Assembly (NCBI GenBank): GCA_951813615.1
Contig: OX638377.1
Span: forward strand, 3,038,001-3,102,000
Source of the DNA: an uncultured Latescibacterota bacterium
GTDB taxonomy: Bacteria; Latescibacterota; UBA2968; UBA8231
Direction of reading: 5' to 3'
DNA: 64,000 nucleotides
Part shown: piece by piece, positions 24,285-32,519 of the stretch
Layout of the letters: each line of letters starts with the position of its first letter
Numbering within the stretch: position 1 is the first letter of the stretch
The notes under the pieces: model-generated
Told to the model about the DNA's origin: nothing
Databases searched by the model: none
The model's input: only the letters and a program-made list of their open reading frames with translations
Translations under genes and position numbers: made by a program

Positions 24285-26123
24285 ATGAAAGCCCAACGCA
24301 CGGCCTCGTCCCTCGTCCTGCTCCTAGCGCTGGCGGCACTTGGAACCTCTGCGGCGACAGCGCAGACCGAACTCTTCTTTGCCACCGGCGTCGATAGCAC
24401 CGGCTGGGCACAGGCGCAAAGCAATGCCGACGGCCACGTGCTGATCGAGTCGCCGCAGTATCCGCGCGGCCTGTGGCTGCACTTGGTCGATGAAGCGGAG
24501 GACGCGCTGGCTGGTCTGCAGGTCGAATACCAGGAACAACCCGACAGCTTGATCGCTATTCACTGCGTCGATCCGGCCAACGGTGTGCAGGAGACGCTGG
24601 TTTGGACCCGGTCCGAGGGAGACCCCCTCCGCTTGACGCTAAAGCCGAGAGAAACCGCCGACCTGCCAGCCGGGATAGCTTCCATCGACTGGCAAATCGA
24701 CCCGAGCGCTGAATTTCTGCTAGAGCCAGTGGAGGAGATCCAGCTAATTGGCTGGGAGGAAGTCGCGGCGTTTTTGTGGAAGCGCTGGCACGACCGGACA
24801 GGACGAGTCGCGGTGCAACTCGATACCAGTACCTTAGCGGTTAGAGTGGATCACCCAGAGGACATAGAAACACTGGTGGCCCACCTAAAACAGACTCATC
24901 GGCCAGCAGCAATCTCGCTTGAAGAAAAAACCACTCTATACGCACAAGTATTTAGAGGAGGCTTTGCTTCTTTACGGGAAAGTGTAATCCTCTATTTCCC
25001 CTTGTTCGCCGACGCCAATCTGGAGCGTATTGTGCGGCGTAGATTGGGTCGGCCACAAGGCCGCCTTACACCAGAGGATGTCGCTTCCCAGACTCGGATC
25101 TGGGCCGATCATAGTGACATTCAGAGCTTGGCAGGTATCGAGCATCTTACAGCCCTGCAAGAGCTGTTACTAGCCGGCAACCTGTTTGTCGACCTAACTC
25201 CCCTAACAGCTTTGAAAAACCTAGAGACGCTGCGTCTATATAGAAACCAGCTTGTCGATATTACCCCGCTGGCCCAACTGACAAACCTGACGAGCCTGTA
25301 CCTAAGCCACAATCAGCTTGTCGATCTGACTCCCTTGGCAGCCTTGGAAAACCTAGAGACGCTATCTTTGCACGACAACCAGATTGTCGATATAACCCCA
25401 CTAGCCCAACTGACAAACCTAGAGACGCTACATCTAGGCCAGAACCAGATTGTCGATATAACCCCACTAGCCCAACTGACAAACCTAGAGACGCTACATC
25501 TAGGCCAGAACCAAATTGTCGATATAACCACGCTAACCTCAATGAGTAACCTGACATACCTGTCCCTAAGCGACAACCCGATTGTCGACTTAACTCCCCT
25601 ACTAGGCCAACTGACAAACCTGAAAAAACTGGGGATATACAGCAACCGGCTTGTCGATCTGACCCCACTGGTACAATTGACCAACCTGACCAGCCTAGCC
25701 CTAAACGGCAACTACATTGCCGATATTACCCCATTAGGCCAATTGACCAACCTGACCAGCCTGTCCCTATACAGAGACCGGCTTGTCGATATAACTCCCT
25801 TGGCCCCACTAACCAACTTGACTCGCCTGGACCTAGGCGACAACCAGATTGCCGATATTACCGCACTAGCAACCTTGCAAAACCTAACATGGCTGAGGAT
25901 GGGGTACAATAAGATTGCCGACCTGACCCCGCTGACCAACTTGAAAAATCTGGGGGATCTATATTTACGCGACAACCAGATTGAAGACTTGGCCCCCCTC
26001 ATCGCCAACCCCGGCTTGGGTGAAGGCGATGCTGTCAGGTTAGCAAACAACCCCCTCAGCGACCAAGCCCGCAACGAACAGATTCCCGCTCTAGAAGCAA
26101 GGGGCGTCAACGTCACCTACTAA
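24285..26123 (+). CDS. Secreted internalin-like leucine-rich-repeat protein
   Basis: 612 residues, ATG at 24285. Signal peptide (ASSLVLLLALAALGTSAATA, cleavage before QTEL), with no lipobox Cys, unlike the LRR gene upstream. Residues about 25-235 are a unique beta-rich region without recognised motifs. Then comes the cap FADANLERIVRRRLG, shared with the neighbour, and about fifteen 22-residue LRRs (L..L.L..NQIVDITPLAQLTN) through about 575. The closing segment (NPLSDQARNEQIPALEARGVNVTY) matches the end of the neighbour. Several repeats are identical at DNA level over 66-bp units (25381-25512), so the array is young and prone to change. Likely a surface or secreted binding protein. Confidence 0.85.
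   Translation: MKAQRTASSLVLLLALAALGTSAATAQTELFFATGVDSTGWAQAQSNADGHVLIESPQYPRGLWLHLVDEAEDALAGLQVEYQEQPDSLIAIHCVDPANGVQETLVWTRSEGDPLRLTLKPRETADLPAGIASIDWQIDPSAEFLLEPVEEIQLIGWEEVAAFLWKRWHDRTGRVAVQLDTSTLAVRVDHPEDIETLVAHLKQTHRPAAISLEEKTTLYAQVFRGGFASLRESVILYFPLFADANLERIVRRRLGRPQGRLTPEDVASQTRIWADHSDIQSLAGIEHLTALQELLLAGNLFVDLTPLTALKNLETLRLYRNQLVDITPLAQLTNLTSLYLSHNQLVDLTPLAALENLETLSLHDNQIVDITPLAQLTNLETLHLGQNQIVDITPLAQLTNLETLHLGQNQIVDITTLTSMSNLTYLSLSDNPIVDLTPLLGQLTNLKKLGIYSNRLVDLTPLVQLTNLTSLALNGNYIADITPLGQLTNLTSLSLYRDRLVDITPLAPLTNLTRLDLGDNQIADITALATLQNLTWLRMGYNKIADLTPLTNLKNLGDLYLRDNQIEDLAPLIANPGLGEGDAVRLANNPLSDQARNEQIPALEARGVNVTY
25381..25512 (+). repeat. 66-bp tandem DNA repeats inside the LRR array
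   Basis: Two successive 66-bp units starting at 25381 and 25447 are nearly identical, and a third starts at 25513 with growing divergence. Each unit equals three turns of 22 codons' worth of bases, that is one 22-residue LRR. A recent unequal-crossover expansion. Confidence 0.85.
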
Positions 26124-26151
26124 ACGTCCCTCTTCAGCGAACGGCTCTGCC

Positions 26152-26288
26152 ATGAAAGCCCAACTCACCCTGCTTCTTCTCGCCTAGGTATAGTAGTGCG
26201 CCGCGCTTGATTTTGGTGCCTAAATACTATATTTGATATAGAACGAGCTTGCATGATTCTAAAAGCAAGAGGTGGCGGCCTCTACTAA
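26152..26288 (+). pseudogene. Remnant of a third LRR gene (both ends kept, middle deleted)
   Basis: At 26152 an ATG encodes MKAQLTLLLLA then a stop, matching the signal-peptide starts of the genes at 24285 and 26330. Its upstream sequence (CGTCCCTCTTCA..GAA) matches theirs too. At 26253-26288 a second short frame, MILKARGGGLY-stop, resembles the closing ILEERGVQVEY and ALEARGVNVTY of the two LRR proteins and is followed by the same TAAAC. The two ends are in different frames with about 65 AT-rich bases between. The simplest reading is an LRR paralog that lost its whole interior. Confidence 0.6.
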
Positions 26289-26329
26289 ACTCGCCCTCAC
26301 TCGTCCCTCTTCACCGAAAGGACCTCACC

Positions 26330-28639
26330 ATGAAAGCTCAACTCACCCTCCTCCTCGCCCTGCTGGCCCCCCTCCCCGCCCTCAGCATCGGCTACGTGTA
26401 CACCGGCGTGGGCGACGACGGCCGCCAGCACCTCGAACTGACCTCGGTCGACGTCGCTGTGCAAATCGACGAACGCATCGCCCGCACGCGCACCGACCAG
26501 ATCTTCACCAACCACGCCGAATGGGAGGTGGAAGGCATCTACGAATTCACCCTGCCCCAAGGGGCGATCATCACCGACCTAGTGCTGTGGATCGGAGACA
26601 AGCGGATACAGGGCGAGGTCCTCGAAAAGGAAGAGGCGCGCCGCACGTACGACGATATCGTGGGCCGCCGCATCGACCCGGCCCTGATCGAGCAGGTGAC
26701 CCCCAACCAATTTCGCTTGAGCATCTTCCCCTTTCCGGCCAACGGCAGCCGCCGCGTCGAATTCGAGTACATGCAACTCCTCGAATCCCGCAGCGGCCGC
26801 CTCGATTATTCCTTCCCACTCGCCCCCGAGACCGACCAGCCCCTGCAAATGGAGCTGTTCGTGCTGCGGGCTCAGGTGCGCAGCCAGCACGCCTTTGAGG
26901 TGACGACCTCGGGGCTGCCGCGGCTCACTGAGATAGACCAGCCCGAAGACCAGCACACCGCCCACATCTTCTTCGGCGACGAGCAGATAAGGCCCCGGGA
27001 AGACTTCACCTTGACCATCCGCCAGACCGACGACCGGCCCAAGCCAAGCGTACTCAGCTTTGCGCCGCGAGCAAACGACGACCTAGGATACTACGCCTTG
27101 TGGCTGCCGCCCCTGCCCGAACTGACCCAAGACGGGCCCCTGCCACGCAGCCTGACCTTTGTCATCGATATTTCGTCGAGCATGCAGGAGGGCAAGCTCC
27201 AAGCCGTCAAAGGCGCGCTCGCCGCGGCAATTGACGCGCTGGAGGCAGCAGACCTGTTCAACATTGTCGTCTTCACCCACCGGGCTGACTCCTTTGCCGC
27301 CGCCCCAGTGCCCGCCGATCCAGACAACAAGAGGGCAGCCACTGCCTTCATCAACCAACAGGACGCGCTCGGCGTGAGCAATTTTGAGGCGGGATTGGGC
27401 CGCGCCATGCAGCAGGCCTTTCCCGCCAACCGGGTCAATCACGTCATCTTCCTCACCGATGGCCTACCGACCCTCGGCGAACTCGAGCTAGAGTCTTTGA
27501 GCGAGCTGATTGGCGAGTGGTCCGCTGGCCAAGCGCGCCTTTTCACCATCGGCGTGGGTCGAGACGTGGACCAAGGGTTTTTGAGCGGCTTGGCCGAAGA
27601 CCACCGAGGCGAGGCGTACTTCGTCTCGGAGGAAGGCGACATCGAGGAGGCGCTCCAGGAGCTGTTTGAGTCCTTCACCTTTCCCATCCTGCTGCTCGAC
27701 GAGTTGAGCTTCGACCAAGTGGAGATCCACGATGTCCACCCGCGCGGTCTGGAGACCCTCGCCGCTGGCCACGAACTGTTCCAAGTGGGCCGCTATCGGG
27801 GTGGCGGGACCTTCACCTTGAGCTTGATCGGCCACGTGGGGGAAGAGAACGTGAGTGTGGATTTCCCGCTGGAGTTTACCCAGAACGATGTCTCGGGTGG
27901 ACTGATTCCCCGGCTGTGGGCGTACCAGAAGATCCAAGCCCTCGAAGAGCAGATCGCCCGCTTTGGCGAGCAACAAGAACTGCTCGACGACATCCTTGCG
28001 CTGGGCTTAGAATACCGGCTAGTGACGCGGCGCACCTCGCTGTTTGCCCCCGACGACGGCGTCGAGGTCAATCCCGAACCGCGCGATGGGGAGTTGGCGT
28101 TCGGCGACTTTGACGACTTTTCAACTACAGACATCAACGACGCCCGCCCGACGACCCACTGGTTGGGCCGCGACTTCGTGTTCCAGGACGAAGTGTGGAT
28201 TGATACAGCGTACCAGCCGGGCATGCCCAAGGAGCTGTACGAAGGCCGCACCTATCAGCCCGCTGAGCTAGCCCACTTTGCCCGGTTGGGCCAAGCCATG
28301 CTAGTGGTGGTGGAAGAGCGGGCCTACGAAATCTCCGCAAACGCCCAAGGCAGCCGGCCGGTACTCTTGCAAAACGCCCCCAACCCCTTCAACGCCTCCA
28401 CGACAATCTCCTTCCTGATCCCGTTCCGCTTGGCCAACGAGCCGACCCGCCTGAGCATCTACAACTTGGCGGGCCAGCTCGTGCGCGTGCTGCAGCTCGA
28501 AATGCTACAGGCCGGCGAGCACACCCTGAGTTGGGACGGCCGCGACGACTACGGCCGCGAAGTAGCCAGCGGGGTGTACATCTATCGGCTGGACGTGGGC
28601 GAGTGGGCCGTGCATCGGCGCATGTTGCTGCTGCGCTAA
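26330..28639 (+). CDS. VIT and von Willebrand A domain protein with FlgD-like tail
   Basis: 769 residues from the ATG at 26330 (GAAAGGA upstream). An upstream GTG-type start would run through the LRR-gene remnant. Signal peptide (LTLLLALLAPLPALS). VIT domain at about 25-150 (DERIARTRTDQIFTNHAEWEVEG, FTLPQGAIITDL). A vWA domain at about 265-445 begins TFVIDISSSMQEGK, with the DxSxS MIDAS motif intact. The last 95 residues are a FlgD-like Ig module (LLQNAPNPFNASTTISF, LSWDGRDDYG, ASGVYIYRLDVG). It resembles bacterial inter-alpha-trypsin-inhibitor-like proteins, exported and probably adhesive. It shares its 5' leader with the LRR genes, so the three evolved as a set. A strong terminator follows. 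Confidence 0.88.
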   Translation: MKAQLTLLLALLAPLPALSIGYVYTGVGDDGRQHLELTSVDVAVQIDERIARTRTDQIFTNHAEWEVEGIYEFTLPQGAIITDLVLWIGDKRIQGEVLEKEEARRTYDDIVGRRIDPALIEQVTPNQFRLSIFPFPANGSRRVEFEYMQLLESRSGRLDYSFPLAPETDQPLQMELFVLRAQVRSQHAFEVTTSGLPRLTEIDQPEDQHTAHIFFGDEQIRPREDFTLTIRQTDDRPKPSVLSFAPRANDDLGYYALWLPPLPELTQDGPLPRSLTFVIDISSSMQEGKLQAVKGALAAAIDALEAADLFNIVVFTHRADSFAAAPVPADPDNKRAATAFINQQDALGVSNFEAGLGRAMQQAFPANRVNHVIFLTDGLPTLGELELESLSELIGEWSAGQARLFTIGVGRDVDQGFLSGLAEDHRGEAYFVSEEGDIEEALQELFESFTFPILLLDELSFDQVEIHDVHPRGLETLAAGHELFQVGRYRGGGTFTLSLIGHVGEENVSVDFPLEFTQNDVSGGLIPRLWAYQKIQALEEQIARFGEQQELLDDILALGLEYRLVTRRTSLFAPDDGVEVNPEPRDGELAFGDFDDFSTTDINDARPTTHWLGRDFVFQDEVWIDTAYQPGMPKELYEGRTYQPAELAHFARLGQAMLVVVEERAYEISANAQGSRPVLLQNAPNPFNASTTISFLIPFRLANEPTRLSIYNLAGQLVRVLQLEMLQAGEHTLSWDGRDDYGREVASGVYIYRLDVGEWAVHRRMLLLR

Positions 28640-28666
28640 GAGCCGCCTGCAGGTCCCGGTAAACGC

Positions 28667-28706
28667 AAAAAGCGCCCGATGCTGACGGAGCATCGGGCGC
28701 TTTTTT
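28667..28706. terminator. Bidirectional rho-independent terminator
   Basis: A 13-bp perfect stem (AGCGCCCGATGCT / AGCATCGGGCGCT), 5-base loop, A-run before and T6 after. It serves the convergent VIT/vWA gene and the minus-strand ABC ATPase gene. Confidence 0.92.
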
Positions 28707-28731
28707 GGATTCCGTTTTGGGCGGAAGAGGT

Positions 28732-29481
28732 TTAGTGTTCTTTGATGCTGCCCACCTGGATCTCAATGTCTTCGCGATTGGCTACCCGCTCTAGCCGCCC
28801 ATCGCGAATCCAAGCCATGCGGTCGGCGGCGGTGAGCATTTTGTCGTCGTGGGTCACGGTAATGATCGTCGTCCCCATCTCCTGTTGCAGGCTCTTCATG
28901 TAGCTGATGATCTCTTGCCCCGTATTGCTGTCGAGGTTGCCCGTCGGCTCGTCGGCGAGGATGATGCGCGGCTTGTTGACGAATGCGCGGGCAATGGCCA
29001 CGCGCTGCTGCTGACCGCCCGACAGCTCGGAGGGGATGTGGTGCGCCCGATCGCCTAGGCCGACGATCTTCAAACACTCCATGGCCCGCCTCTCGCCCTC
29101 GGCCGTGGTCATGCCGGCAAACACGGTGGGCAGCGACACGTTCATCAGCGCGCTCATCACCGGCAAGAGATTGTAGGTCTGGAAAATGTACCCCAGCTCA
29201 AAGCAGCGCACCGCGGCTAGCTGCTGTGCGTTGAGCGAGGCCAGATTGACGCCCTCGATCAGCACCTCGCCACCGGAGGGCGTCTGCAGGGCGCCGATCA
29301 TGTTAAAAAGCGTGCTCTTCCCGGACCCAGAAGGCCCCATAATGGCAAAAAACTCGTTCTCGTACACCTGGACGGTCAAACCGCGCAGCGCGTGAACATG
29401 GGTTGATTCGTCGCGGTTTTTGGCATTGTAAATCATCTTGACTTCTCGAACGTCGACGATCACATCGTGGCCATTAGACAT
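28732..29481 (-). CDS. ABC transporter ATP-binding protein (MacB/LolD type)
   Basis: 249 residues, ATG at 29481. Walker [10 protein letters not shown] (about 50-58), Q-loop [10 protein letters not shown], signature LSGGQQQR (about 152-159), Walker B IILADEP and H-loop VTHDD are all intact. The sequence matches the LolD/MacB branch that powers lipoprotein release, macrolide export or similar mechanotransmission systems. No MacB/LolC-type permease or adaptor lies next to it: the 3' neighbour is the terminator and the 5' neighbour is uvrB. The permease must be elsewhere, and the substrate cannot be named. It has a TTGACC-N17-TAGATT promoter. Confidence 0.88.
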   Translation of the reverse strand: MSNGHDVIVDVREVKMIYNAKNRDESTHVHALRGLTVQVYENEFFAIMGPSGSGKSTLFNMIGALQTPSGGEVLIEGVNLASLNAQQLAAVRCFELGYIFQTYNLLPVMSALMNVSLPTVFAGMTTAEGERRAMECLKIVGLGDRAHHIPSELSGGQQQRVAIARAFVNKPRIILADEPTGNLDSNTGQEIISYMKSLQQEMGTTIITVTHDDKMLTAADRMAWIRDGRLERVANREDIEIQVGSIKEH

Positions 29482-29523
29482 AACGTGCTCCTACATTTGA
29501 TGTTGCTGCTGCAAGACCGGATC

Positions 29524-29552
29524 AATCTAAGGTGGACAATGCCGCAGGTCAA
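29524..29552 (-). promoter_or_regulatory. Predicted promoter of the ABC ATPase gene
   Basis: Minus strand: TTGACC (29552-29547), 17-base spacer, TAGATT (29529-29524), start codon at 29481. The -10 is identical to that of uvrB. Confidence 0.55.
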
Positions 29553-29570
29553 CATTTAGCGTCGTGGCCT

Positions 29571-31565
29571 TCAACTCACCTGTTGCTCCTTGATCCGCGA
29601 AATTTCGTCGCGCAGATGCGCGGCCTTCTCAAACTGCAAATTGGCCGCTGCGGCCTTCATCTGCTGCTCCAAGTCGGCGAGCAGTTCCTCTTGGTCTTCT
29701 ATTTCTTGGTAGTTAATCGTCGGCTCGGCAGCCAATTCGGGCGCAACGCCGCGCACGCTTTCGAGTACTGAGGTCGCCTGAATGATCTCTTCCCGGCTGC
29801 GGTATATGGTCTCTGGCACAATGGCGTGCTCGGCGTTGTGCGCCTCCTGCTTGTGGCGGCGGCGATAGGTCTCGTCGATGGCCCGCTGCATCGAATTGGT
29901 GACGCGGTCGGCGTAGAAGATCACCATGCCGGCGGCGTTGCGGGCCGCGCGGCCAACCGTTTGGATCAGCGCGACCTCCGAGCGCAGGAAGCCCTCCTTG
30001 CTGGCGTCGAGCACGGCCACTAGCGAGACCTCGGGCAAATCCAAGCCTTCGCGCAGCAGGTTGATCCCCACCAGCACGTCAAACTCCCCCAAGCGCAAAT
30101 CGCGGAGGATCTCGACGCGGTCCAACGTCTCAATATCCGAATGCAGGTAGCGCACCCGGATGTCGAGCTGTTCAAAGTAGTCGGCGAGGTTTTCGGCCAT
30201 GCGCTTGGTCATGGTCGTGACCAAGACCCGCTCGCTCCTTTCGGCCCGCAGCCGAATCTCCTCGACGAGATCGTCAATCTGCCCCTCTTGCGGCCGCACC
30301 TCAATCGAGGGATCGACCAATCCCGTGGGCCGGATCACCTGCTCGACCACCACGCCGCCCGACTGCTTCAGCTCGTACTCCGCCGGCGTGGCCGACACGA
30401 AGACCGTCCATCCCATCCGCTCCTCAAATTCCTTGAACACCAGCGGCCGATTGTCGTAGGCCGACGGCAGGCGGAAGCCGTGCTCGACCAAGGTCTCCTT
30501 GCGCGAGCGGTCCCCGCGAAACATGCCCCGGATCTGCGGCACAGTCACGTGCGACTCGTCGATAAAAAGTAGGTAATCCTCGGGGAAGTAATCGAGCAAC
30601 ACATACGGCGCAGAACCCGGCTGACGACCATCCATGTAGCGCGAATAATTCTCAATCCCCGGGCAGAAGCCGACCTCGCGGATGAGTTCCACGTCGTATT
30701 TGGTGCGTGTCTCCAGCCGCTGGGCCTCCACCAGCTTGTGCTCGGTGCGCAGGTCGAGGAGGTGATGCTCCAGCTCGACGAGGATTTGCTCGCAGGCTTG
30801 CTCCGTCTTCTCCTCGTCGGTCACGTAGGCTTTGGCCGGGAAGAGGCTGACGTGTTCGCGCGGCTCCAACACCTCGCCGGTGAGCGCGTCGATCAGGTAA
30901 ATGCCCTCGATCTCGTCGCCAAACATCTCAATGCGCACGGCGCGATCTTCCGACCCCGGCACGACCTCGACGATATCGCCCCGCACCCGAAAGCAGCCGC
31001 GTTGCAGCTCAAAATCATTGCGGCTGTAATAGATGTCTATCAAGGCACGCAAAATGTCGTCGCGCTCAATTTGATCACCGCGCCGCAAGGAGACCTTCTG
31101 CTCGTCGTATTCGCGGGGCGAGCCAATGCCGTAAATGCACGAGACCGTGGCGACGACGATCACATCGCGGCGCTGCAACAGCGAAGTGATGGCCTTGAGC
31201 CGCAAACGGTCGATCTCCTCGTTGCGCTCGACCTCCTTCTCGATATACGTGTCCGTGCTCGGCTTGTAGGCTTCGGGCTGGTAGTAGTCGTAGTAGCTGA
31301 CGAAATACTCGACCGCATTGTCGGGGAAATACCCCTTGAGTTCGCCGTAGAGCTGGGCGGCCAGCGTCTTGTTGTGCGAGATGACCAAGGCCGGCATCTG
31401 CAACTCCTTGACGACATTGGCCATGGTAAAGGTTTTGCCGCTGCCCGTCACGCCCAACAGCGTCTGTTGAGCGTGCTGCTGCTGCACGCCCTCGACCAGC
31501 TCGGCGATGGCTTGGGGTTGGTCGCCAGCGGGCGCGTACTCGGACACCAGTTTAAACTGATCCAT
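29571..31565 (-). CDS. uvrB: Excinuclease ABC subunit B
   Basis: 664 residues, standard UvrB length, ATG at 31565 with AAGGAGG upstream. Walker [13 protein letters not shown] at about 38-49, the DNA-clamping beta-hairpin region with [10 protein letters not shown] (about 92-101), the DEAD-like FIDESHV (about 335-341), helicase motifs QTVGRAARN (about 540-548), and the C-terminal UVR motif ([22 protein letters not shown], about 630-651). It loads onto damaged DNA with UvrA and recruits UvrC in nucleotide excision repair. uvrA and uvrC are not in the window. Nothing unusual was seen in the protein. Confidence 0.96.
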   Translation of the reverse strand: MDQFKLVSEYAPAGDQPQAIAELVEGVQQQHAQQTLLGVTGSGKTFTMANVVKELQMPALVISHNKTLAAQLYGELKGYFPDNAVEYFVSYYDYYQPEAYKPSTDTYIEKEVERNEEIDRLRLKAITSLLQRRDVIVVATVSCIYGIGSPREYDEQKVSLRRGDQIERDDILRALIDIYYSRNDFELQRGCFRVRGDIVEVVPGSEDRAVRIEMFGDEIEGIYLIDALTGEVLEPREHVSLFPAKAYVTDEEKTEQACEQILVELEHHLLDLRTEHKLVEAQRLETRTKYDVELIREVGFCPGIENYSRYMDGRQPGSAPYVLLDYFPEDYLLFIDESHVTVPQIRGMFRGDRSRKETLVEHGFRLPSAYDNRPLVFKEFEERMGWTVFVSATPAEYELKQSGGVVVEQVIRPTGLVDPSIEVRPQEGQIDDLVEEIRLRAERSERVLVTTMTKRMAENLADYFEQLDIRVRYLHSDIETLDRVEILRDLRLGEFDVLVGINLLREGLDLPEVSLVAVLDASKEGFLRSEVALIQTVGRAARNAAGMVIFYADRVTNSMQRAIDETYRRRHKQEAHNAEHAIVPETIYRSREEIIQATSVLESVRGVAPELAAEPTINYQEIEDQEELLADLEQQMKAAAANLQFEKAAHLRDEISRIKEQQVS

Positions 31566-31586
31566 GCATCCTCCTTGCTAGCGGCC

Positions 31587-31615
31587 AATCTAGCCGGATG
31601 GCAGCACCCTGTCAA
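31587..31615 (-). promoter_or_regulatory. Predicted promoter of uvrB
   Basis: Minus strand: TTGACA (31615-31610), 17-base spacer, TAGATT (31592-31587), with the AAGGAGG site and ATG about 20 bases on. No LexA-like CTG...CAG box is evident at the promoter. The remaining AT-rich part of the gap to 31795 contains no clear further element. Confidence 0.65.
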
Positions 31616-31795
31616 TGTGCCGCGTTCATATTAATGACACGATAGCACAAAGGACTGCCATCCTGTCGCCATAATCTATTCTATAAATTGCCCGTTTTTG
31701 ACGTATTTTCTTGTAAAACAGCATGTTACTTATATTTGGTAAATTGCGGTACATATCTTGCTTTATTATGAAAGAATAGATAAGAGGAACTTACC

Positions 31796-32056
31796 ATGAG
31801 AGTGCATGAATTCACACTCATCTTAACAGCCGATCCCAATAAAGAAGAATCGGCTCGACTCTACAGCATCTTCAGTGACGGTACGCTTGTCACGATGGCT
31901 GGTGTGCCGCAGATTCACTTTCACCGCGAAGCACCGTCGTTAGAGGACGCCATCACTTCTACGGTGGAACATGTCGGAAAAGCAGGATTTGATGTGGTCC
32001 ACGTGGAAATCGAACCACGAAACATTTTCACCGCGAAATCGAGCGCGGTTACGTAG
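31796..32056 (+). CDS. Small protein upstream of HicAB, function unknown
   Basis: 86 residues, ATG at 31796 with AGAGGA ten bases upstream. It is a compact alpha/beta protein: a beta-strand opening (HEFTLILTADP), a PSLEDAITSTVEHVGKAGFDVVHVEIE segment at about 47-73 and no signal peptide. Proteins of this shape often stand before small toxin-antitoxin genes, and it ends 13 bases before the HicA start, so it is probably the first gene of the HicAB operon. I do not recognise a named family. It might be a third component or a regulator of the pair. Confidence 0.7.
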   Translation: MRVHEFTLILTADPNKEESARLYSIFSDGTLVTMAGVPQIHFHREAPSLEDAITSTVEHVGKAGFDVVHVEIEPRNIFTAKSSAVT

Positions 32057-32069
32057 TGATTCCTGATTT

Positions 32070-32258
32070 ATGAAGGTCCGAGAGGTGGTTCGAATGCTCG
32101 AAAGGGACGGCTGGTACCAAGTCAGGATGCGTGGAAGTCATCGGCAATTCAAACACTCCGCCAAACGAGAACTGGTAACGGTGCCCGGACGTTTAGGTGA
32201 CGATCTGGCCATTGGTACTCTTAACAGCATATTGAAGAAAGCAGGACTAAAAGAATGA
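32070..32258 (+). CDS. hicA: HicA-family mRNA interferase toxin
   Basis: 62 residues, ATG at 32070. Double-stranded-RNA-binding-like HicA fold: MKVREVVRMLERDGW, then the catalytic-His region MRGSHRQFKHS (His about 24), and VTVPGRL.DDLAIGTLNSILKKAGL at the end. HicA toxins cleave mRNA in the absence of HicB. It overlaps the antitoxin gene by four bases (ATGA), the usual toxin-first order. The second HicA in the window (40019) has a different sequence. Confidence 0.9.
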   Translation: MKVREVVRMLERDGWYQVRMRGSHRQFKHSAKRELVTVPGRLGDDLAIGTLNSILKKAGLKE

Positions 32259-32467
32259 AATACCTAATCGTCGTCGAAAAGACCGAGACAGGATTCTCGG
32301 CGTACTCGCCGGACCTCTTAGGTTGTGTGGCGACGGGTGCCACGGAAGAAGAAACCGAAGCGAATATGAAGGAAGCTATCGCGTTTCACGTCGAGGGTCT
32401 GAAGCAAGAGGGATTTCCCATACCTCAGCCCTCTACAAAGTCCGCTTATATTGAAGTCGCAGCATAA
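32255..32467 (+). CDS. hicB: HicB-family antitoxin
   Basis: 70 residues, ATG at 32255 overlapping hicA. HicB partial-RNase-H fold: [39 protein letters not shown], with the G.SAYSPDLPGC-type signature at about 12-24. There is no added C-terminal DNA-binding domain, so autoregulation would need a partner. It ends just 52 bases before dnaK, with no terminator between, so dnaK may receive readthrough from this pair. Confidence 0.9.
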   Translation: MKYLIVVEKTETGFSAYSPDLLGCVATGATEEETEANMKEAIAFHVEGLKQEGFPIPQPSTKSAYIEVAA

Positions 32468-32519
32468 GGTCACTAGCAACTTCAACAACCAACACCTCAA
32501 TTCTCGAAAGGACAAAACA

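Noticed and set aside
23103..25580. CRISPR-like repeats
   Set aside because: Units are in frame, encode LRRs or acidic spacers, and have no unique spacers between them.
30738..31634. A 298-codon plus-strand frame opposite uvrB
   Set aside because: Exactly antisense to conserved UvrB motifs, no domain, no ribosome site.
31566..31795. An SOS (LexA) box in front of uvrB
   Set aside because: No convincing CTGT-N8-ACAG or similar palindrome overlaps the predicted promoter.
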